In this document: positions 32,534-42,410 of the stretch, in pieces | Layout of the letters: each line of letters begins with the position of its first letter | Position numbering within the stretch: the stretch's first letter is position 1 | Origin: Candidimonas sp. | GTDB taxonomy: Bacteria > Pseudomonadota > Gammaproteobacteria > Burkholderiales > Burkholderiaceae_B | Reading direction: 5' to 3' | Assembly: GCA_004297945.1 (NCBI GenBank) | Contig: SCRC01000018.1 | Location: 1 to 44,787 of the forward strand | DNA: 44,787 nucleotides | The notes under the pieces: generated by a model | What the model was told of the DNA's origin: nothing | What the model saw: only the letters and a program-made list of their open reading frames with translations | The model's database searches: none | Translations under genes and position numbers: made by a program

Positions 32534-34360
32534 ATGTCTGCTGCTGAAAAAACCATACTCGATACTTTGCAATCCGTCTTCGGTTATGAATCTTTCCGTG
32601 GCGATCAGCAGGCGATCATTGAGCAGGTGGTGGGCGGCGGCGATGCGCTGGTCCTGATGCCCACGGGCGGAGGAAAGTCGCTGTGCTACCAGATTCCCGC
32701 CCTGATCAGGGCGGGTACCGGGGTGGTGGTGTCACCCCTTATTGCCCTGATGCAGGATCAGGTCGACGCCCTCACCGAATTGGGCGTGCGCGCCGCGTTC
32801 CTGAATTCAACTCAGGATTGGCGCACCGCCCGCGAGGTGGAGCAGGCGTTTTTGGCTGGCCAGCTGGATCTGCTCTACGTGGCGCCCGAGCGCTTGCTGA
32901 CCGAGCGCTGCCTGGATCTGCTGGAACGGGGCACGATTGCTCTTTTTGCCATCGACGAGGCGCACTGCGTGTCGCAATGGGGGCATGACTTTCGCCCGGA
33001 ATATCTCGAGCTGTCGATTTTGTCGGAGCGCTGGCCGCAGGTTCCCCGCATAGCCCTGACCGCTACCGCGACGACCGTGACGCGCCGCGAAATTGCACAC
33101 CGCCTGAATCTGGATGGCGCGCGGCATTTTGTGTCCAGCTTCGATCGGCCCAATATACGTTATCGCATTATTGAAAAGGCCGAAGTCAAGCGCCAGCTTT
33201 TGCACTTCATACAAACTGAATATCCAGGCGACTGCGGCATTGTTTACGCCTTGTCGCGCGCCAGGGTTGAAGAGACTGCCGACTTTCTATGCCAGCATGG
33301 CATTGCCGCCCTGCCCTACCATGCGGGCCTGAGCGCTACGGTGCGGGCTGACAATCAGGCCCGATTTCTGCGTGAGGACGGGCGGGTTATTGTGGCCACC
33401 ATCGCCTTTGGAATGGGCATCAACAAGCCTGATGTGCGTTTTGTCGCCCACATTGATTTACCCAAGTCGGTAGAAGGCTATTATCAGGAAACCGGCCGTG
33501 CCGGGCGCGACGGCTTGCCCGCAACGGCGTGGCTGGCATACGGATTGCAAGACGTGGTGCAATTGCGGCGCATGATCGACGGGTCGGCCGGCGACGATAT
33601 GTTCAGGCGCCGCCTGGGGACGCAGCTCGACGCCATGCTGGGGCTATGCGAAACGGTGTCGTGCCGGCGCCAGCGCCTGTTGGCATATTTCGATCAGACT
33701 ATAGAGCCTTGCGGTAATTGCGATACCTGCCTGGAGCCGCCGCAGGCTTGGGATGGCACAGTCGCCGCGCAAAAGATCCTGTCCACGGTGTACCGCCTGT
33801 GGCGTGAACGCGGCCAGCGTTTCGGGGCGGGGCATCTTATCGATATCGTGCGCGGCAAGACGACCGAGCGCATCAAGCAGTACGAACACCAGACGTTGTC
33901 GGTGTTCGGGGTAGGCGCCGATCTGTCGGATCAGGCCTGGCGCGGCGTCTTGCGCCAGTTGCTCGCACAAAGCCTGCTGGCGATCGACCATGAGGGATAC
34001 GGCACCCTCGCGTTGACCAGCGCCAGCCGCGAAGTGCTCAAGGGCGAGAAGACGCTGATGCTCAGGCGCGAATCCGAGAAGCAGGCGCGCACCGGCCGCT
34101 CGACAGGCGCGCGGCGCAAAGAGGCTGAAATCGTTCTGCCAGCACCTGCTCAGCAGCGCTTTGAGGCGTTGCGCGCCTGGCGCGCCGACGTGGCCCGCAG
34201 CCATGGTGTGCCAGCCTATGTCATTTTTCATGATGCAACCCTGCGCGAGATTGCATTGCAATGCCCTGCGTCGCTCGACGAATTAAGCCATATCAGCGGA
34301 GTCGGGGCGCGCAAGCTCGAGGCCTACGGCGAAGATCTCCTGCGCCAGGCAGATGCCTGA
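32534..34360 (+). CDS. recQ: ATP-dependent DNA helicase RecQ
   Basis: 608 residues, normal length. It shows the RecQ N-terminus ([15 protein letters not shown]), Walker [16 protein letters not shown], motif [21 protein letters not shown]2 motif V-VI region [17 protein letters not shown] and [16 protein letters not shown] zinc-binding Cys set follows ([12 protein letters not shown], then CGNCDTC), then the winged-helix RQC domain. An HRDC domain ends it ([26 protein letters not shown]). It unwinds DNA 3'-5' in RecF-pathway repair and fork processing. It converges with ruvB, the two stops being separated by 7 nt. Confidence 0.96.
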   Translation: MSAAEKTILDTLQSVFGYESFRGDQQAIIEQVVGGGDALVLMPTGGGKSLCYQIPALIRAGTGVVVSPLIALMQDQVDALTELGVRAAFLNSTQDWRTAREVEQAFLAGQLDLLYVAPERLLTERCLDLLERGTIALFAIDEAHCVSQWGHDFRPEYLELSILSERWPQVPRIALTATATTVTRREIAHRLNLDGARHFVSSFDRPNIRYRIIEKAEVKRQLLHFIQTEYPGDCGIVYALSRARVEETADFLCQHGIAALPYHAGLSATVRADNQARFLREDGRVIVATIAFGMGINKPDVRFVAHIDLPKSVEGYYQETGRAGRDGLPATAWLAYGLQDVVQLRRMIDGSAGDDMFRRRLGTQLDAMLGLCETVSCRRQRLLAYFDQTIEPCGNCDTCLEPPQAWDGTVAAQKILSTVYRLWRERGQRFGAGHLIDIVRGKTTERIKQYEHQTLSVFGVGADLSDQAWRGVLRQLLAQSLLAIDHEGYGTLALTSASREVLKGEKTLMLRRESEKQARTGRSTGARRKEAEIVLPAPAQQRFEALRAWRADVARSHGVPAYVIFHDATLREIALQCPASLDELSHISGVGARKLEAYGEDLLRQADA

Positions 34361-34367
34361 CAGCGCG

Positions 34368-35432
34368 TCAGACGAATAGTTCGGCGCTGTCGGCCGCGCT
34401 GGGTGGCGTCAGGCCCAGATGCCGCCAGGTGGTCTGGGTGGCAATACGGCCTCGCGAAGTGCGCTGCAGATAGCCTTGCTGGATAAGGTACGGTTCGATT
34501 ACATCTTCGATGGTGTCGCGCTCTTCGCCTATGGCCGCAGCCAGGCTGTCGACCCCCACCGGACCACCGTCGAATTTATGAATGATGGCCTCGAGCAGTT
34601 TGCGATCCATCAGATCCAGGCCCTGCGGATCAACCTCCAGCATGGCCAGCGCCGCAGCCGCTATCGAGGCGTTGATCCGGCCGTCTGATTTGACCTCGGC
34701 ATAGTCGCGTACTCGACGCAACAACCGGTTGGCGATACGCGGCGTGCCGCGGGCGCGTTTAGCTATTTCTATGGCGCCTTCTTCTGTCAGCTCGGCATTC
34801 AGCAGATGGGCACTACGCGCCACAATATGCATCAGATCGTCGGCGCTGTAGAACTCCAGCCGCGAGACAATGCCGAAGCGATCACGCAAGGGGTTGGTCA
34901 ACATGCCCGCGCGCGTAGTGGCGCCCACCAGGGTGAACGGCTGCAGATCGATCTTGACGCTGCGAGCCGAAGGCCCTTCGCCAATCAGAATATCGATCTG
35001 AAAATCCTCGAGGGCCGGATAGAGGATTTCTTCCACGACCGGCGACAGGCGATGGATTTCGTCGATGAACAGTACATCGTTTTTTTCGAGATTGGTCAGC
35101 AATGCCGCCAGATCGCCCGCCCGCTCGAGCACGGGGCCGGACGTCTGGCGCATCTGCACACCCATTTCGTTGGCAATAATATGGGCCAAGGTGGTTTTGC
35201 CCAGGCCCGGCGGCCCGAACAACAAGACATGATCCAGTGATTCGTTGCGGTTTCTGGCGGCGGCAATAAAGATTTCAAGCTGTTCGCGCACACGCTGCTG
35301 GCCAATATATTCATGGAATGCGCGCGGCCGCAAGGCGCGCTCGACCGACTCTTCATTAGGCGAAGCGCTTTGCGCGGCGACGATGCGTTCGGCCTGGGGG
35401 GCGCTGGAGAGCTTATCGGAATGTATGGCCAT
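34368..35432 (-). CDS. ruvB: Holliday junction branch-migration ATPase RuvB
   Basis: 354 residues from the ATG at 35432 ([18 protein letters not shown]), the family's usual start; an ATG six codons upstream is less likely. The Walker [13 protein letters not shown], Walker [11 protein letters not shown], the beta-hairpin region for RuvA contact, sensor 1 GATTRAGML and the winged-helix end ([17 protein letters not shown]) are all visible. It forms the hexameric motor with RuvA at Holliday junctions. It is the last gene of the minus-strand operon, separated from ruvA by 286 nt filled with REP elements, unlike the usual near-contact arrangement. Confidence 0.97.
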   Translation of the reverse strand: MAIHSDKLSSAPQAERIVAAQSASPNEESVERALRPRAFHEYIGQQRVREQLEIFIAAARNRNESLDHVLLFGPPGLGKTTLAHIIANEMGVQMRQTSGPVLERAGDLAALLTNLEKNDVLFIDEIHRLSPVVEEILYPALEDFQIDILIGEGPSARSVKIDLQPFTLVGATTRAGMLTNPLRDRFGIVSRLEFYSADDLMHIVARSAHLLNAELTEEGAIEIAKRARGTPRIANRLLRRVRDYAEVKSDGRINASIAAAALAMLEVDPQGLDLMDRKLLEAIIHKFDGGPVGVDSLAAAIGEERDTIEDVIEPYLIQQGYLQRTSRGRIATQTTWRHLGLTPPSAADSAELFV

Positions 35433-35478
35433 AATGGTGAGGGTCGGCAAAGATGGGGCTATCGTACACTAATGAATC

Positions 35479-35713
35479 GGCGACCATAAAGGTCGCCCCT
35501 ACGAAACGTGCAGGTGAGCTTTGTAGCGACAGGCCTTGTGCCTGTCATCTACGCAAGACACCACCTTGATTATTAACGATTTTGGCAGCCACAAGGGCTG
35601 CCGCTACAAAAACGTACCCGGCGTTCACGTAGTGGCAGCCCTTGTGGCTGCCAAAACCGTTCACCGCCAGGATGAAATCTTGCAACGATGACAGGCACAA
35701 GGCCTGTCGCTAC
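35479..35713. repeat. nested REP cluster between ruvA and ruvB
   Basis: Five REP elements occur. A class D copy is at 35479-35502 (minus). A class C pair with stem GACAGGC/GCCTGTC is at 35523-35546 (plus) and 35690-35713 (minus). Inside it lies a class A pair at 35584-35607 (minus) and 35629-35652 (plus). The class C pair extends into a perfect 37-bp inverted repeat, 35513-35549 and 35687-35723, whose right arm overlaps the ruvA stop codon (35719-35721). The RNA could fold as a large cruciform-like structure in the operon's intergenic region. Confidence 0.92.
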
Positions 35714-35718
35714 AAAGC

Positions 35719-36294
35719 TCACCCGCGGGCCAGCGATTTAAGCGCCAGCCGGATGCCTTCGGACACGTCTATCACGTCGGGCAAGCCTTTGAGCGCCGCC
35801 AGCGACTCGCTGTTTGAATAGCCCAACGAGAGCAGCGCATTCAGAATGTCATCCTTGCCTGACGATAAATGAACGGCACCCGGACCCATATCGGCGCCCA
35901 GCTTGCCGCGCAGTTCAAGCAGCAATCGTTCGGCCGTTTTCTTACCGATGCCGGGCACACGTGTCAGCAGCGTGGTTTCCTGGCGGGTAATGGCGTTGGC
36001 CAGATCTTCGACCGTCATGCCCGAAAGTACGGCCAGCGCGGTGCGCGCGCCGATGCCGGTAACTTTGATCAGCGCCCGGAATGTCGAACGCTGGCTGGCG
36101 GTTGAAAAACCATACAGCGTGTGTGCGTCCTCGCGCACGGCCAGATGCGTATACAGAGAGACGCGTGCGCCATTTTCGGGGAGATCGTAGAGCGTGCTCA
36201 TGGGAACGTCTATCTCATAGCCTACGCCCGCGACATCGATGCAGACCACGGGAGGCGTTTTTTCCAGCAATGTGCCAGTGATGCGTCCGATCAT
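35719..36294 (-). CDS. ruvA: Holliday junction branch-migration protein RuvA
   Basis: 191 residues from the ATG at 36294 ([15 protein letters not shown]), with AAGGA about 8 nt upstream; the longer frame to 36417 is read through the ruvC 3' region in another frame. Domain I (OB fold), then the two helix-hairpin-helix motifs ([33 protein letters not shown]) that bind DNA, and domain III for RuvB ([13 protein letters not shown], end) are seen. It binds the Holliday junction and loads RuvB. The stop codon is overlapped by the REP inverted repeat. Confidence 0.96.
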   Translation of the reverse strand: MIGRITGTLLEKTPPVVCIDVAGVGYEIDVPMSTLYDLPENGARVSLYTHLAVREDAHTLYGFSTASQRSTFRALIKVTGIGARTALAVLSGMTVEDLANAITRQETTLLTRVPGIGKKTAERLLLELRGKLGADMGPGAVHLSSGKDDILNALLSLGYSNSESLAALKGLPDVIDVSEGIRLALKSLARG

Positions 36295-36314
36295 CGGAGA
36301 TCCTTTATAAGTGC

Positions 36315-36860
36315 TTAACCGATCAGGCGCCCGCCGCGCAGGCGGTTGCCGCGTTGCCCGGCCAATTCGCCGGACAGTTTCAGGCGCTGCGCCAGCGGGC
36401 CGGCATGTGCATGGCAAATGGCGCAGGCCAGTGCATCGGCCGAGTCGGCCGCCGGCACGCCGTCAAGCTTCAATAAATGCTGGACCATTTTCTGCACCTG
36501 CTCCTTGGCCGCATGGCCGTTGCCCACGACCGCCTTCTTTATTTGCAGCGCCGTGTATTCATGCACCAGCAGTTGGCTGTCTGCCATGGCGCACAGGGCC
36601 GCGCCGCGCGCCTGTCCGAGCAGCAGAGTGGACATGGGGTTGGCGTTGACGAATACTTTTTCCAGCGCCGCCACCGTGGGCCGGGTGTCCTGCACGATTT
36701 CGCGCAGGTTATCGAGAATGACTTTCAGGCGCTGCGCCAGCGGCTGATCGGAGGCAATGACGATGGTGCCGCTGGTGATGTACTGCAGGTGCATGCCCTG
36801 GACGTCCACCACGCCAAAGCCTGTGCGGCGCAAACCCGGATCGACGCCCAGGATGCGCAT
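36315..36860 (-). CDS. ruvC: Holliday junction resolvase RuvC
   Basis: 181 residues. The acidic active-site residues are visible: Asp7 in ILGVDPGL, the Glu of ALEKVFV (about residue 67), and the Asp pair of [14 protein letters not shown] near 138-142. The fold is RNase H-like and the dimer cuts Holliday junctions symmetrically. The ATG overlaps the last base of the purH stop, so the two are tightly coupled. It ends with a basic stretch and is followed 20 nt later by ruvA. Confidence 0.96.
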   Translation of the reverse strand: MRILGVDPGLRRTGFGVVDVQGMHLQYITSGTIVIASDQPLAQRLKVILDNLREIVQDTRPTVAALEKVFVNANPMSTLLLGQARGAALCAMADSQLLVHEYTALQIKKAVVGNGHAAKEQVQKMVQHLLKLDGVPAADSADALACAICHAHAGPLAQRLKLSGELAGQRGNRLRGGRLIG

Positions 36861-38452
36861 TAGTGGCGGAAATGCCGCGCGCCGGTCAGCACCATGGCAA
36901 TTCCGCGCTCGTTGGCGGCGGCGATGACTTCATCGTCGCGCATGCTGCCCCCGGGCTGTATCACGCAGGTGGCGCCTGCGTCGACGACCACATCGAGCCC
37001 ATCGCGAAACGGAAAGAAGGCATCGGAGGCCACCGCCGACCCGGCCAGGCTCAAACCCGCATTCGCCGCCTTGATCGAAGCGATGCGGGCCGAATCGACG
37101 CGGCTCATTTGCCCCGCGCCCACCCCTACCGTCATGCCGTCGGCGACGAACACGATAGCGTTCGATTTAACGTATTTGGCCACCTTCCAGGCAAACATCA
37201 GGTCGCGCATCTGTTGCTGCGTAGGCGCCTTGTGCGTGGTCACCTTGAAGTCCTGGGCGGCCACCTGATGGTTATCCGGGGTCTGCACCAGCCATCCGCC
37301 ACCGACGCGCTTGACGTCGAAGGCATTGTGCGCCGATCCGGCAGGCACTTGCAGGACGCGGACATTCTTCTTGGCGGCAAAAATCGCCAGCGCAGCGGCG
37401 TCGTAGGCGGGCGCGAGCAGCACTTCGACGAATTGGGCGCTGATGGCCTGCGCCGTGGCCGCATCGACCGGGCAATTAAAGGCAATGATGCCGCCGAAGG
37501 CCGAAGAGGGGTCGGTTTTGAATGCTTGCTGGTAAGCGGCCAGCGGCGTATCGGCGATGGCGACTCCACAGGGGTTGGCATGTTTGACGATCACGCAGGC
37601 CGTGGTCTCGAAGCTGCGCACGCATTCCCAGGCCGCGTCGGCGTCGGCGATATTGTTGTACGACAGTTCTTTGCCCTGCAGTTGCCGGTAGCTGCCCAGC
37701 AACCCGGCGCCCAGGGGCTCATCGGTATAGAAAGCCGCGGCCTGATGCGGGTTCTCGCCATAGCGCAACACTTGCTGCTGCCGCATTTGCAAGGTCAGCG
37801 TACGAGGCCAGGCGTGACGCTGCGGCGCCTGGTTCTGGCCGGGTTCGGCCTCGGCCAGGCTGCTCAGATAGTCGGCGATGGCGCCATCGTACGACGCCGT
37901 GTGGGCGTACGCACGCGTGGCCAGCTCAAGGCGCAAGGCGTACGAGGTCTGTTTCGCCGGGCCATCCATTTCGGTCAGCACGCGCGCATAATCGCCCGGA
38001 TCGATGACGACAGTGACGCCGCCCGCCTGCGTGCCATGATTTTTGGCTGCCGCACGCAGCATGGCCGGGCCGCCGATATCAATGTTTTCAACGGCGTCGG
38101 CGAATGAACAGCCAGGCTTGGCGACGGTTTCGCGAAAGGGATACAGGTTGACGACCAGCAGGTCGATGGGGTCGATATGGTGTTGCGCCAGAGTTGCCAT
38201 ATGTTCGGAGCTATCGCGCCGCGCCAGCAGGCCACCATGGATTTTGGGGTGTAAGGTCTTGACGCGGCCATCGAGAATTTCCGGCGAACCGGTGTGGGTC
38301 GCCACTTCGGTGACGGCAAGCCCGGCCTGGGCCAGCAGCCTGGCCGTGCCGCCGGTAGAGAGCAGGCGCACGCCGCGTGCGGCGAGCTCCCGGGCGAATT
38401 CAACAATGCCGGTTTTGTCGGAAACCGAAAGTAAGGCGGTCTGGATCTTCAT
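36860..38452 (-). CDS. purH: bifunctional AICAR formyltransferase/IMP cyclohydrolase
   Basis: 530 residues. The N-terminal IMP cyclohydrolase part (about 1-200) shows [25 protein letters not shown] and [16 protein letters not shown]. The C-terminal AICAR formyltransferase part shows the catalytic Lys-His pair in [11 protein letters not shown] and the FSSAFGGI-type [11 protein letters not shown], ending with LTGARHFRH. It performs the last two steps of purine synthesis. It lies between fis and ruvC in a common Burkholderiales order. Confidence 0.97.
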   Translation of the reverse strand: MKIQTALLSVSDKTGIVEFARELAARGVRLLSTGGTARLLAQAGLAVTEVATHTGSPEILDGRVKTLHPKIHGGLLARRDSSEHMATLAQHHIDPIDLLVVNLYPFRETVAKPGCSFADAVENIDIGGPAMLRAAAKNHGTQAGGVTVVIDPGDYARVLTEMDGPAKQTSYALRLELATRAYAHTASYDGAIADYLSSLAEAEPGQNQAPQRHAWPRTLTLQMRQQQVLRYGENPHQAAAFYTDEPLGAGLLGSYRQLQGKELSYNNIADADAAWECVRSFETTACVIVKHANPCGVAIADTPLAAYQQAFKTDPSSAFGGIIAFNCPVDAATAQAISAQFVEVLLAPAYDAAALAIFAAKKNVRVLQVPAGSAHNAFDVKRVGGGWLVQTPDNHQVAAQDFKVTTHKAPTQQQMRDLMFAWKVAKYVKSNAIVFVADGMTVGVGAGQMSRVDSARIASIKAANAGLSLAGSAVASDAFFPFRDGLDVVVDAGATCVIQPGGSMRDDEVIAAANERGIAMVLTGARHFRH

Positions 38453-38475
38453 GAATAAGCTTGTGATAAAGAGAG

Positions 38476-38715
38476 TTAAGGTTGCAGATTATGGGCCAGC
38501 AGCTTCTTTCGCAGAGTGCTGCGGGTAACGCCCAGCATCTCGGCCGCTTTGGACTGATTGCCTTTGGACTTTTCCAGCGCTACCTGCAACACCGGGCGCT
38601 CGACGCAGTTCACTACCATGGCCAACATGTCGCGAGGCTCGGATTCGCCCAGGTCGGAAAAGTAAAGTTCAAGACGTTCACGTATGGATTGCTCTAGGGG
38701 ATTTTTCGTACTCAT
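38476..38715 (-). CDS. fis: Fis-family DNA-binding protein
   Basis: 79 residues, a short Fis. The C-terminal helix-turn-helix is clear ([20 protein letters not shown]), preceded by the dimerisation helices with [17 protein letters not shown]. It is a nucleoid-associated regulator of rRNA and growth-phase genes in enterics; the role here is inferred. It follows dusB after 38 nt, the dusB-fis order known from E. coli. Confidence 0.94.
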   Translation of the reverse strand: MSTKNPLEQSIRERLELYFSDLGESEPRDMLAMVVNCVERPVLQVALEKSKGNQSKAAEMLGVTRSTLRKKLLAHNLQP

Positions 38716-38753
38716 GGCGGATGAAAATATTTTTTAGTTGTTGGATGTTCAGT

Positions 38754-39773
38754 TTAATCGGCCAGGGCGGCTGGCAAACGGGTTTGGATAGGTTCGTGGG
38801 CCGGGTAACGATTAAACCATTGCTCCAGCGCACGGGTTTGATGGCATGTTGTATCGATCTGGTTGATATTGCGTATAAGTGCATCGCTGCCTGGCAATTC
38901 GGCCAGATACCACCCTATATGCTTGCGTGCCGATCGCACGCCGGTGTATTCACCATAGAACCTGTAATGGTCGTCGAGGTGATCCAGCAAACACGCACGC
39001 AATTCACCGTAACTTGGAGGATTCAGATGCGATCCGGTTGTCAGATAATGCGCAACTTCGCGGAAAATCCATGGACGGCCTTGTGCGGCCCGGCCGATCA
39101 TGATGGCGTCGGCTCCTGTGTACTGTAATACGTATTGGGCCTTTTCGGGACTATCGATATCCCCATTTGCAATCACTGGAATCTTGATTGCGCTTTTTAC
39201 TTCTCGAATCGTATCGTATTCGGCGCGGCCCTGATACAGATCGGCGCGCGTGCGCCCATGCAGGATCAGTGCTGCGATGCCCACCTGCTCGGCCTGCCGG
39301 GCCACGCGCATCACATTGCGATTCTGACGATCCCAGCCGGTGCGGGTTTTGAGCGTGACCGGCACGCCCAGCGGCGTGCAGGCGCGCACCACGCGGTCGA
39401 GTATGCGCACGACCAGTTCTTCGTCACGCAGCAGTGCCGACCCCGCAGCCACATTGCACACTTTTTTAACCGGGCAACCCATGTTGATATCGATGATGCA
39501 TGCGCCCTTGCGGATGTTGAACACGGCGGCCTCGGCCAGCATATCGGGGTCGGACCCGGCAATTTGCACAGCAATCGGATCCACTTCGCCCTCGTGATTC
39601 AGCCGCCGCGAGGTTTTAACGCTGTCCCACAAGCGCGGATTACTGGCCGCCATTTCCGAAACCGCATAGCCAGCGCCCAGCTTCTTGCACAATCGTCGGT
39701 AGGGACGGTCGGTCACCCCCGCCATGGGGGCGACAAAAACGGTGTTGGGAAAGGACCAGGGACCAATGCGCAT
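38754..39773 (-). CDS. dusB: tRNA-dihydrouridine synthase B
   Basis: 339 residues of the FMN-dependent Dus family, which reduces uridines in tRNA D-loops. Signatures are VAPMAGVTDRPYRRLCKKLG, the catalytic Cys106 in GCPVKKVCNVAAGSAL, LKTRTGWD, ALILHGRTRADLYQGRAEY and IPVIANGDID. The C-terminal helical RNA-binding domain follows. It heads the operon with fis, purH and the ruv genes. The 41-nt gap to the ubiH-like gene is too short for a separate strong promoter, so that gene may be co-transcribed. Confidence 0.95.
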   Translation of the reverse strand: MRIGPWSFPNTVFVAPMAGVTDRPYRRLCKKLGAGYAVSEMAASNPRLWDSVKTSRRLNHEGEVDPIAVQIAGSDPDMLAEAAVFNIRKGACIIDINMGCPVKKVCNVAAGSALLRDEELVVRILDRVVRACTPLGVPVTLKTRTGWDRQNRNVMRVARQAEQVGIAALILHGRTRADLYQGRAEYDTIREVKSAIKIPVIANGDIDSPEKAQYVLQYTGADAIMIGRAAQGRPWIFREVAHYLTTGSHLNPPSYGELRACLLDHLDDHYRFYGEYTGVRSARKHIGWYLAELPGSDALIRNINQIDTTCHQTRALEQWFNRYPAHEPIQTRLPAALAD

Positions 39774-39814
39774 CGGAGGATTTTAACCCTCTATTGGCAT
39801 TGTGCCGTGAACCG

Positions 39815-40978
39815 TTACGTGCGCAGCCCCTGCAACAAATGGCGCGCCAGAGGCGTGCGCAGGCTGACGCTCAGATCGAGCGCCAGCAGGCTTAACCCGC
39901 AGGCATGCTCGACCAGCGGGTTTCCCGTAGCGAAAACTCGCGGCAGGAAGTCGGTGATGCCGGCCGTCAGCCAGCGGTCTGGACGCCGGTTCTGCGCAAA
40001 ACGCGCCAGCATCGGGCCCGGATCGGTATCGCTACGCAGCAACCAGGCCGAGAGGCCATGGGCCAGTTGCACCGCGTCGCGCAGCCCGAGGTTAAGCCCC
40101 TGGCCGGCCACCGGATGCAGGGTTTGCGCGGCGTTGCCGATGGCGACAGTTCGCGCATTGATCAACGATGGGCCGGCGTGCAGGCTAAGCGGGAAAACAT
40201 GACGCGAGCCGACGCTGGAAAAATATCCGAGCCGATCGCCGAATCGTTCATGCAGGGCCGCTTCGAAAGCATGGTCGTCCAGTTGGGCAAGCTGCGCCGC
40301 ATGTCGCGGCGAGCAACACCAGACAATACCGTAGAAATCGGCACCCTGAGGGTGAGGCAAAATAGCGAGCGGGCCTTCGGAAGTAAATCGCTCGAAGGCC
40401 CAATGCGTCCTGGGTCGGCTGGCGCGAACCGTAGCCAGCACGGCGTGCTGGCTGTACTGGCGTTGCAGGCCCTTGGGCCTGGCCCCATCGGACTGGATGA
40501 GCAGCGTGCTCGAAAGCACGCGCTCTCCCAGGTCGATCTGCACACGTTCGGCGTGATGCGGATGGACGGCGGGCGCGCTGATCAGTTCGATTCCGCAACG
40601 CGATACGGCGCCATGCAGCGCCGCCAGCAATGCATCGTAGGGCGTTACGCTGCCCAGGCGAGGCACATTCAGCTCGTTATGGCGTATCAGCGTGCGGCCA
40701 AGGCGACCGCTTTGCGATACATGCACGGTTTCGATGCTGGAAGATTGATCGGGCCATGCGTGAAGTTGTTCGAGAAAGATGCGGCTACCGTGATTGATGG
40801 CCAGCGTGCGCGGGTCGCGAGAAGCGGCGGAAGCCAAAGTGCCCGGAGGGATGAAATGCTTGCCGATGAGCGCAATACGCTGGGGCGAGGATGTTTTGGA
40901 AGCCAGCAGCAACGCCAGCGCGCACCCTACAGGCCCGGCACCGTTAATGACCACATCGTAAACGGACGCTTCCGTCAT
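39815..40978 (-). CDS. UbiH/UbiF-family FAD-dependent monooxygenase
   Basis: 387 residues. The N-terminal FAD motif GAGPVGCALALLL (about 13-25), a middle QSDGARP (DG motif) and the second FAD segment GNAAQTLHPVAGQGLNLGLRD (about 285-305) are typical of ubiquinone-biosynthesis hydroxylases. Members hydroxylate the ring of a polyprenyl phenol. UbiH is the best guess, but UbiF/UbiI cannot be excluded from sequence alone. It lies just upstream of dusB on the same strand. Confidence 0.88.
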   Translation of the reverse strand: MTEASVYDVVINGAGPVGCALALLLASKTSSPQRIALIGKHFIPPGTLASAASRDPRTLAINHGSRIFLEQLHAWPDQSSSIETVHVSQSGRLGRTLIRHNELNVPRLGSVTPYDALLAALHGAVSRCGIELISAPAVHPHHAERVQIDLGERVLSSTLLIQSDGARPKGLQRQYSQHAVLATVRASRPRTHWAFERFTSEGPLAILPHPQGADFYGIVWCCSPRHAAQLAQLDDHAFEAALHERFGDRLGYFSSVGSRHVFPLSLHAGPSLINARTVAIGNAAQTLHPVAGQGLNLGLRDAVQLAHGLSAWLLRSDTDPGPMLARFAQNRRPDRWLTAGITDFLPRVFATGNPLVEHACGLSLLALDLSVSLRTPLARHLLQGLRT

Positions 40979-41061
40979 TTTCTTCCTGAACTCAACTACA
41001 ATTAGGCAAATTTTACGGCTTTAGTATAAAGACTCTTGGCAGGCAACCTAGGTTCAGCACC

Positions 41062-41538
41062 ATGCAGACGCAAACGCAATCCGGTTTTGCAGTATCTTCC
41101 GCAACTTCAATACCACCGGCCAACCCGCACCGAAGCAAGCTGGTTGTGGCATGGCTGGCCTGTTTGCTTGGGGTGTTCGGCGCGCAGTGGTGGTATCTGG
41201 GGCGCCAGCGCGCCTGGATGGTCACTGCCTTTTCGTGTGCCATGATTGTACTGGCGCAGCTTTATCCCGACTGGTGGGAGAATCCGCCGTTCCTGATGTT
41301 GCTGATCCCGATTACCGCGGGCTTTACGGAAGCCCTGATCTTCGCGCTCAAGCCCGATGACCAGTTCGATCTGAAATACAACCCTGCGTCCGGGCGAACT
41401 ACCAAAACAGGCTGGGGGCCCGTCATTCTGGCCATCTTCACGACTCTGCTGTCGGGCATCGTGGTAACCGGCGGCATTTCCATTGCCGTGATTTATGTTT
41501 ATACGTCGATGGGGTGGCTCGACGGGCTGGTGCTGTAG
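41062..41538 (+). CDS. TM2-like small membrane protein
   Basis: 158 residues with about four hydrophobic segments. The start NPHRSKLVVAWLACLLGVFG with QWWYLGRQRAW resembles the TM2 domain, two helices joined by a short turn with a G-x-F-Y-LG-type motif. A second pair near residues 115-150 is Thr/Gly/Val-rich. The function is unknown. It is divergent from the ubiH-like gene. Confidence 0.7.
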   Translation: MQTQTQSGFAVSSATSIPPANPHRSKLVVAWLACLLGVFGAQWWYLGRQRAWMVTAFSCAMIVLAQLYPDWWENPPFLMLLIPITAGFTEALIFALKPDDQFDLKYNPASGRTTKTGWGPVILAIFTTLLSGIVVTGGISIAVIYVYTSMGWLDGLVL

Positions 41539-41550
41539 TTTTCGCGTTAT

Positions 41551-41574
41551 GGCACCTACAAGGGGTGCCGCTAC
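41551..41574 (-). repeat. single REP, class B
   Basis: One minus-orientation copy (stem GGCACC/GGTGCC, centre variant, head GTAGC) lies 12 nt after the TM2-like gene's stop. It is the rightmost REP in the window; none occurs in the FAH/frc region beyond it. Confidence 0.8.
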
Positions 41575-41606
41575 ATCTACGCTCCACTTTCACATTCGCG
41601 ATTGAA

Positions 41607-42380
41607 TTAAATCAAGCGATTGAACAATGCACCGATCCCTTCAATAGCAACCCGCACGGATGAGCCGTCCTTGATCGACCCTACGCCCAACGATGTCCCG
41701 CAAGCAATCACATCGCCAGGCAGCAGCGTCATATCGCGAGAAATGTGGCTAACCAGTTGCTCTGGCGTGAACACCATATCCGACAAAGGATAGTTCTGAC
41801 GCTCTACGCCATCGAGCGTGGTCACCACGCTGGCGGCCCGCCAGTCAAATCCGGGCACAATGCACGGACCGAGCACGCCAAACGTGTCAAAACTCTTGGC
41901 GCGTGTCCATTGTGCAAAATTGAGGTCTTCGTTGAGCAGCTCGACGGCGGTGATGTCATTGACGCAGGTATAGCCGAAGATATAGTGGGACGCATCGCCA
42001 GGATCGACATCGCTGCATCGCTTGCCGATCACGATGCCAAGCTCACCCTCGTAGACAATCTTGCCACCGTAGCTTTTAGGGCGTTTGATGTTCACGTGCG
42101 TCGCACACACAGACGTTGACGGTTTGATGAAAAATAAGGGATGCAACGGCACAGGCTTGCCTATCTTGGCCGCCAAGGCATGAAAATTATTCCATAGCGC
42201 GACAATCTTGCCTGGCTGGCAAGGACTGAGCAATACGACGTCGCCAACCTTGAGGATTTCTCCTGTCGAGATTGGCGTGTCGAACATGTCCGCGTCATGC
42301 ACGTGAATCTGGTCAAGTTCGTCGAGCAGACCGAAGCCAACACGATTATTACTCGACCTGTAGCGTATCCAGGATTTCAT
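41607..42380 (-). CDS. fumarylacetoacetate hydrolase-family protein
   Basis: 257 residues from the ATG at 42380, chosen because GGAAGGA stands 6 nt before it; a start 27 nt upstream is less supported. The FAH metal-binding triad is visible: Glu111 and Glu113 in YEGELGIVIGKR, and Asp142 in VNDITAVEL. A C-terminal CGTSLGVG completes the pattern. The family hydrolyses or decarboxylates dicarboxylic or oxo acids such as 2-oxo-hept-3-ene-1,7-dioate. It sits 30 nt downstream of frc on the same strand and is probably co-transcribed. The substrate is unknown. Confidence 0.88.
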   Translation of the reverse strand: MKSWIRYRSSNNRVGFGLLDELDQIHVHDADMFDTPISTGEILKVGDVVLLSPCQPGKIVALWNNFHALAAKIGKPVPLHPLFFIKPSTSVCATHVNIKRPKSYGGKIVYEGELGIVIGKRCSDVDPGDASHYIFGYTCVNDITAVELLNEDLNFAQWTRAKSFDTFGVLGPCIVPGFDWRAASVVTTLDGVERQNYPLSDMVFTPEQLVSHISRDMTLLPGDVIACGTSLGVGSIKDGSSVRVAIEGIGALFNRLI

Positions 42381-42410
42381 GTAAATTCCTTCCACTGTCG
42401 GTGACACATA

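Noticed and set aside
36295-36417. N-terminal extension of RuvA
   Set aside because: RuvA proteins begin MIGRI, which starts at 36294 behind an AAGGA site; the extension is the ruvC 3' region in another frame.
36863-38107. 414-codon plus-strand ORF opposite purH
   Set aside because: Lies entirely antisense to the well-supported purH gene and has no recognisable family. A shadow frame of GC-rich coding sequence.
39135-41005. Long plus-strand ORFs opposite dusB and the ubiH-like gene
   Set aside because: Antisense to two genes with clear family motifs, with no Shine-Dalgarno or domain of their own.
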